Positions 61,816 to 64,000 of a stretch of DNA of 64,000 nt are shown here, one piece after another. The notes below the pieces were generated by a model. That model was not told where the DNA came from. It worked only from the letters and a program-made list of their open reading frames with translations, and did not search any database. The stretch spans positions 2,027,501 through 2,091,500 of the forward strand of contig NZ_CP062229.1 in assembly GCF_024707545.1 (NCBI RefSeq). The letters run 5' to 3'. The DNA is from Mesorhizobium onobrychidis. Lineage in GTDB: Bacteria > Pseudomonadota > Alphaproteobacteria > Rhizobiales > Rhizobiaceae. Made by a program: the position numbers and the translations under genes. Each line of letters starts with the position of its first letter. Position 1 is the first letter of the stretch.

Positions 61816-63909
61816 TTAGTTTGCCGCCGGGATGGTCAAGGTTGCGCCGACGGGAAGGCGGCGCGGCTCGTAGTCCTTGTTGGCGTCGGAGATCGTTTTC
61901 CACTTGGCGCCATCGCCATAGGCCTTCTCCGCCAGGTCCCAATAGGTATCGCCGGCAACGATCACATGGCTGCTTTCGGCCGGTGTTGCCTCGGCCGGCT
62001 TTGCCCGCTCGGCAGGCGCAGCCTCGGCTGGTTTGGCCGGTTCCGCCGCAGGAGCCGGTGCCGCGGGCGCCGTCTCGGCCGGTTTAGCCGGCTCGGCAGG
62101 TGCCGGCGCTGCCGGGGCGGGTTCCGCCGGCACGGTCGGCGGCGTCGTGGCGATATCGTCCGAACCGGTCGGCAGTTCGGGCATCGCCGGCTCCGCAGTT
62201 GCGGCTGGAGCCGTTTCTGCTGGTTTTGCCGGCTCGGCCGGAGCTGGCGCGGCTTCAGCCGGCTTGGCCGGTTCCTGGGCCGGTTCCGCTGCGGCGGCCG
62301 TCGCGGTCTCGGTGATGCGGCCATCGAGCTTCGGCGTATAGGGCCGATGCGCGCCGAGATAATCGGCGACCACCTGTTCGAGGCCCGGACCGTAATCGTA
62401 GGCGTTCTTGGCCTTGTCGGCGAATACGTCGTAGCCGTCGCCGCCCTGGCGCACAAAGTTGTTGGTGGCGACCAGGTAATCCTTATCCGGATCGATCGTG
62501 GTCCACGCGCCGCCTTGCATGACTTCGACCGACTTGACGCGCCCGGCATTCGGGGCGGCCGATTTGTCGAATGAATACTTCAGGCCGGCAACCTGCGGGA
62601 AGCGTCCGGCGCCGTCCTCGATCTGGCTGAGACCGTTCTCTAGCCCGGCAACCAGATCCCTGCCGGAAATCTGGAAGGTCGCCACTGTGTTCTGGAATGG
62701 CAGCACGTTCAGCACCTCGCCCATGGTGACGGTGCCCTGGTCGATCGAAGCGCGCAGGCCGCCGCCATTCGTGATGACGATCTCGACACCCTGGTCCTTG
62801 ACGCGGTCGAGGACGGCATCGGAGACAAGATTGCCCATCTCGCACTCGCGGGTGCGGCAGTTCTCGCGGCTGCCGTCGATCGCCTTGGTGGTCTCGGCGA
62901 CCTCCTTGTTCTTCAACGCCTCGATCGGCGCGCCGAGCTCCTTGATGCGGGCAAGCACGGCGGGATCCGGCGTGATCGACTTGTCGAGGTAGATCGGGTC
63001 GCCGCTGGCTTGCTTGACGACGCCGTTGTCGTCGAACACGACCTTGAACTCGCCGAGATATTTCGAAAAGGACGCCGCCTGGACGACCGGCACCTTGTAG
63101 CCGTCCGGATTGTCGACCATCGTCGGGTAGGGGCCTTCAGCCTTGGGGTCGGTGTTGGACAGCAGCGAATGGCTGTGGCCGCCGACCACCACGTCGACAC
63201 CCGGGATCTTGGCGATGACGTCGCGCTCTCGCTTGTAGCCGATATGGGTGACCGCGATGATTTTGTTGACGCCTTCTCCCTTCAGCTTCTCGACCTCGGC
63301 CGTGATCGACTTGACGTCGTCCTCGATCGTGACGTTAGGGCCTGGCGAAGTGAGTTCCGGCGTGTCGTTGGTGACCGCGCCGACGACGCCGATCTTCTGG
63401 CCGCCGACCTCAATCACGATCGACGGTTTCACGCGGTCACCGAGCTTGGATTGCGCGTCGGCCTTCACATTGGCGCCTAGCACCGGAAACTTGATCATAT
63501 CCAAAAACGGCGCCAGCGCCGCCTCGCCGTCGTCGAACTCGTGATTGCCGACCGCCATGGCATCGAATTTCATCTGGTTGAGGAATTCGCCTTCGGTCTT
63601 GCCCTTGTAGGTGATGTAGAAGAGCGAACCCTGGAAATTATCGCCGGCGCTGAGCAGCAGCACGTTCTGGCCTTCCAGCTTCTTGCGCTCCTGGATGATC
63701 GCGGTGATCAGCCGCGCCGCGCCGCCGATGCACTCGCCCTTGGTCTCCTCTTCGGCCGAGCAGGTCGATTCATATTTGTTGTTGCTTTCGATGCGGCTGT
63801 GCCAGTCGTTGATGTGCAGGATGTTCAGCGTGTAGTCGGCAAAGGACACGCCGGCCGACAGGCCAAGCGTGGACGCCGACAGGGCGACAATGGCGGCGAT
63901 CTTCTTCAT
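61816..63909 (-). CDS. Periplasmic 5'-nucleotidase/metallophosphatase with C-terminal LysM domain
   Basis: A 697-residue protein starting MKKIAAIVAL with GGGAG ahead; the longer frame lacks a good site. It has a signal peptide (to about residue 24) and a metallophosphatase domain with INDWHSRIE, SAGDNFQGS, GNHEFDDGE and GGHSHSLL. The 5'-nucleotidase C-terminal domain follows (NGGGLRASIDQG near 400, PFQNTVATF). A Pro/Ala/Glu-rich linker with repeated PAKPAE units spans residues about 536-645, and a LysM domain ends the protein (646-697, HVIVAGDTYWDLAEKAYG). It should hydrolyse nucleotides in the periplasm while tethered to peptidoglycan, to scavenge phosphate and nucleosides. Confidence 0.93.
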   Translation of the reverse strand: MKKIAAIVALSASTLGLSAGVSFADYTLNILHINDWHSRIESNNKYESTCSAEEETKGECIGGAARLITAIIQERKKLEGQNVLLLSAGDNFQGSLFYITYKGKTEGEFLNQMKFDAMAVGNHEFDDGEAALAPFLDMIKFPVLGANVKADAQSKLGDRVKPSIVIEVGGQKIGVVGAVTNDTPELTSPGPNVTIEDDVKSITAEVEKLKGEGVNKIIAVTHIGYKRERDVIAKIPGVDVVVGGHSHSLLSNTDPKAEGPYPTMVDNPDGYKVPVVQAASFSKYLGEFKVVFDDNGVVKQASGDPIYLDKSITPDPAVLARIKELGAPIEALKNKEVAETTKAIDGSRENCRTRECEMGNLVSDAVLDRVKDQGVEIVITNGGGLRASIDQGTVTMGEVLNVLPFQNTVATFQISGRDLVAGLENGLSQIEDGAGRFPQVAGLKYSFDKSAAPNAGRVKSVEVMQGGAWTTIDPDKDYLVATNNFVRQGGDGYDVFADKAKNAYDYGPGLEQVVADYLGAHRPYTPKLDGRITETATAAAAEPAQEPAKPAEAAPAPAEPAKPAETAPAATAEPAMPELPTGSDDIATTPPTVPAEPAPAAPAPAEPAKPAETAPAAPAPAAEPAKPAEAAPAERAKPAEATPAESSHVIVAGDTYWDLAEKAYGDGAKWKTISDANKDYEPRRLPVGATLTIPAAN

Positions 63910-64000
63910 CTTCGTCTCCCGGATGACCTGTTTAACGCCCTTGCTTGACTGGAACATAACAGCCAGCTTTTCGCCCATGTTCACATCGCGTTTTAGCCGA
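63910..64000. other. Upstream region of the 5'-nucleotidase gene, cut by the window
   Basis: On the minus strand this holds the ribosome-binding GGGAGACGAAG. No promoter or phosphate-control box is clear, and any further elements lie outside the window. Confidence 0.4.

Overview
The window looks like chromosomal DNA from an alphaproteobacterium of the order Rhizobiales, most likely Mesorhizobium or a close relative in Phyllobacteriaceae. The grounds are the rRNA operon order (23S-5S-tRNA-fMet), an initiator tRNA with the rhizobial AGG/CCU anticodon stem, a cpdR response regulator, an alpha-r8 (MmgR-like) small RNA, a ROSE-type RNA thermometer ahead of an hsp20 gene, high GC, and many ABC transporters for catabolic substrates. 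The genus is an inference; no database search was possible.

Layout. 1-2950: 3' part of an rRNA operon (23S truncated by the window edge, 5S, tRNA-fMet, terminator). 3159-4494: a small secreted protein and an unusual ankyrin-repeat/cytochrome c fusion, followed by a decayed IS66 transposase fragment. 4887-13310: an RpiR-type regulator facing a catabolic operon made of an N-formylglutamate amidohydrolase-like protein, an APC permease, a glutamine-synthetase-like ligase, an aldehyde dehydrogenase and an iron-type alcohol dehydrogenase. This set fits breakdown of an amine or amino alcohol through gamma-glutamyl intermediates. An HTH-antitoxin/PIN-toxin pair sits inside the operon. 13553-17510: a four-gene ABC importer of the polyamine/iron(III) type. 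17628-21054: Na+/H+ antiporter, EEP-family hydrolase and DMT permease.

21056-35761 (minus strand): thirteen tightly packed genes that look like one 14.7-kb operon. They encode a LacI-family repressor, a Gfo/Idh/MocA oxidoreductase, a CoA-transferase, an enoyl-CoA hydratase, an aldehyde dehydrogenase, a complete CUT1 sugar-type ABC importer, two GMC flavin oxidoreductases, an SDR dehydrogenase and a Dabb protein. A DUF993 (DHDPS-like) gene is transcribed divergently. Two near-identical operators, each placed on a recognisable sigma70 promoter, frame the divergent intergenic region. I know of no described pathway with this combination, so it is the best candidate for a new catabolic system here.

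37296-64000: mostly conserved housekeeping genes. These are fcl, tRNA-Val, cpdR with a second N-formylglutamate amidohydrolase, an MmgR-like sRNA divergent from hisN, a DUF1579-like protein, an alpha/beta hydrolase, an RpoH- and ROSE-controlled hsp20, threonine aldolase, gltB-gltD (glutamate synthase), a DUF459 SGNH protein, a lytic transglycosylase, galU, an outer-membrane beta-barrel protein, an arabinose-5-phosphate isomerase, NfeD with a stomatin-like protein, hemH, and a 5'-nucleotidase carrying a C-terminal LysM domain. Two inverted copies of a composite palindromic intergenic repeat lie in this half. I saw no CRISPR array, prophage or intact insertion sequence.
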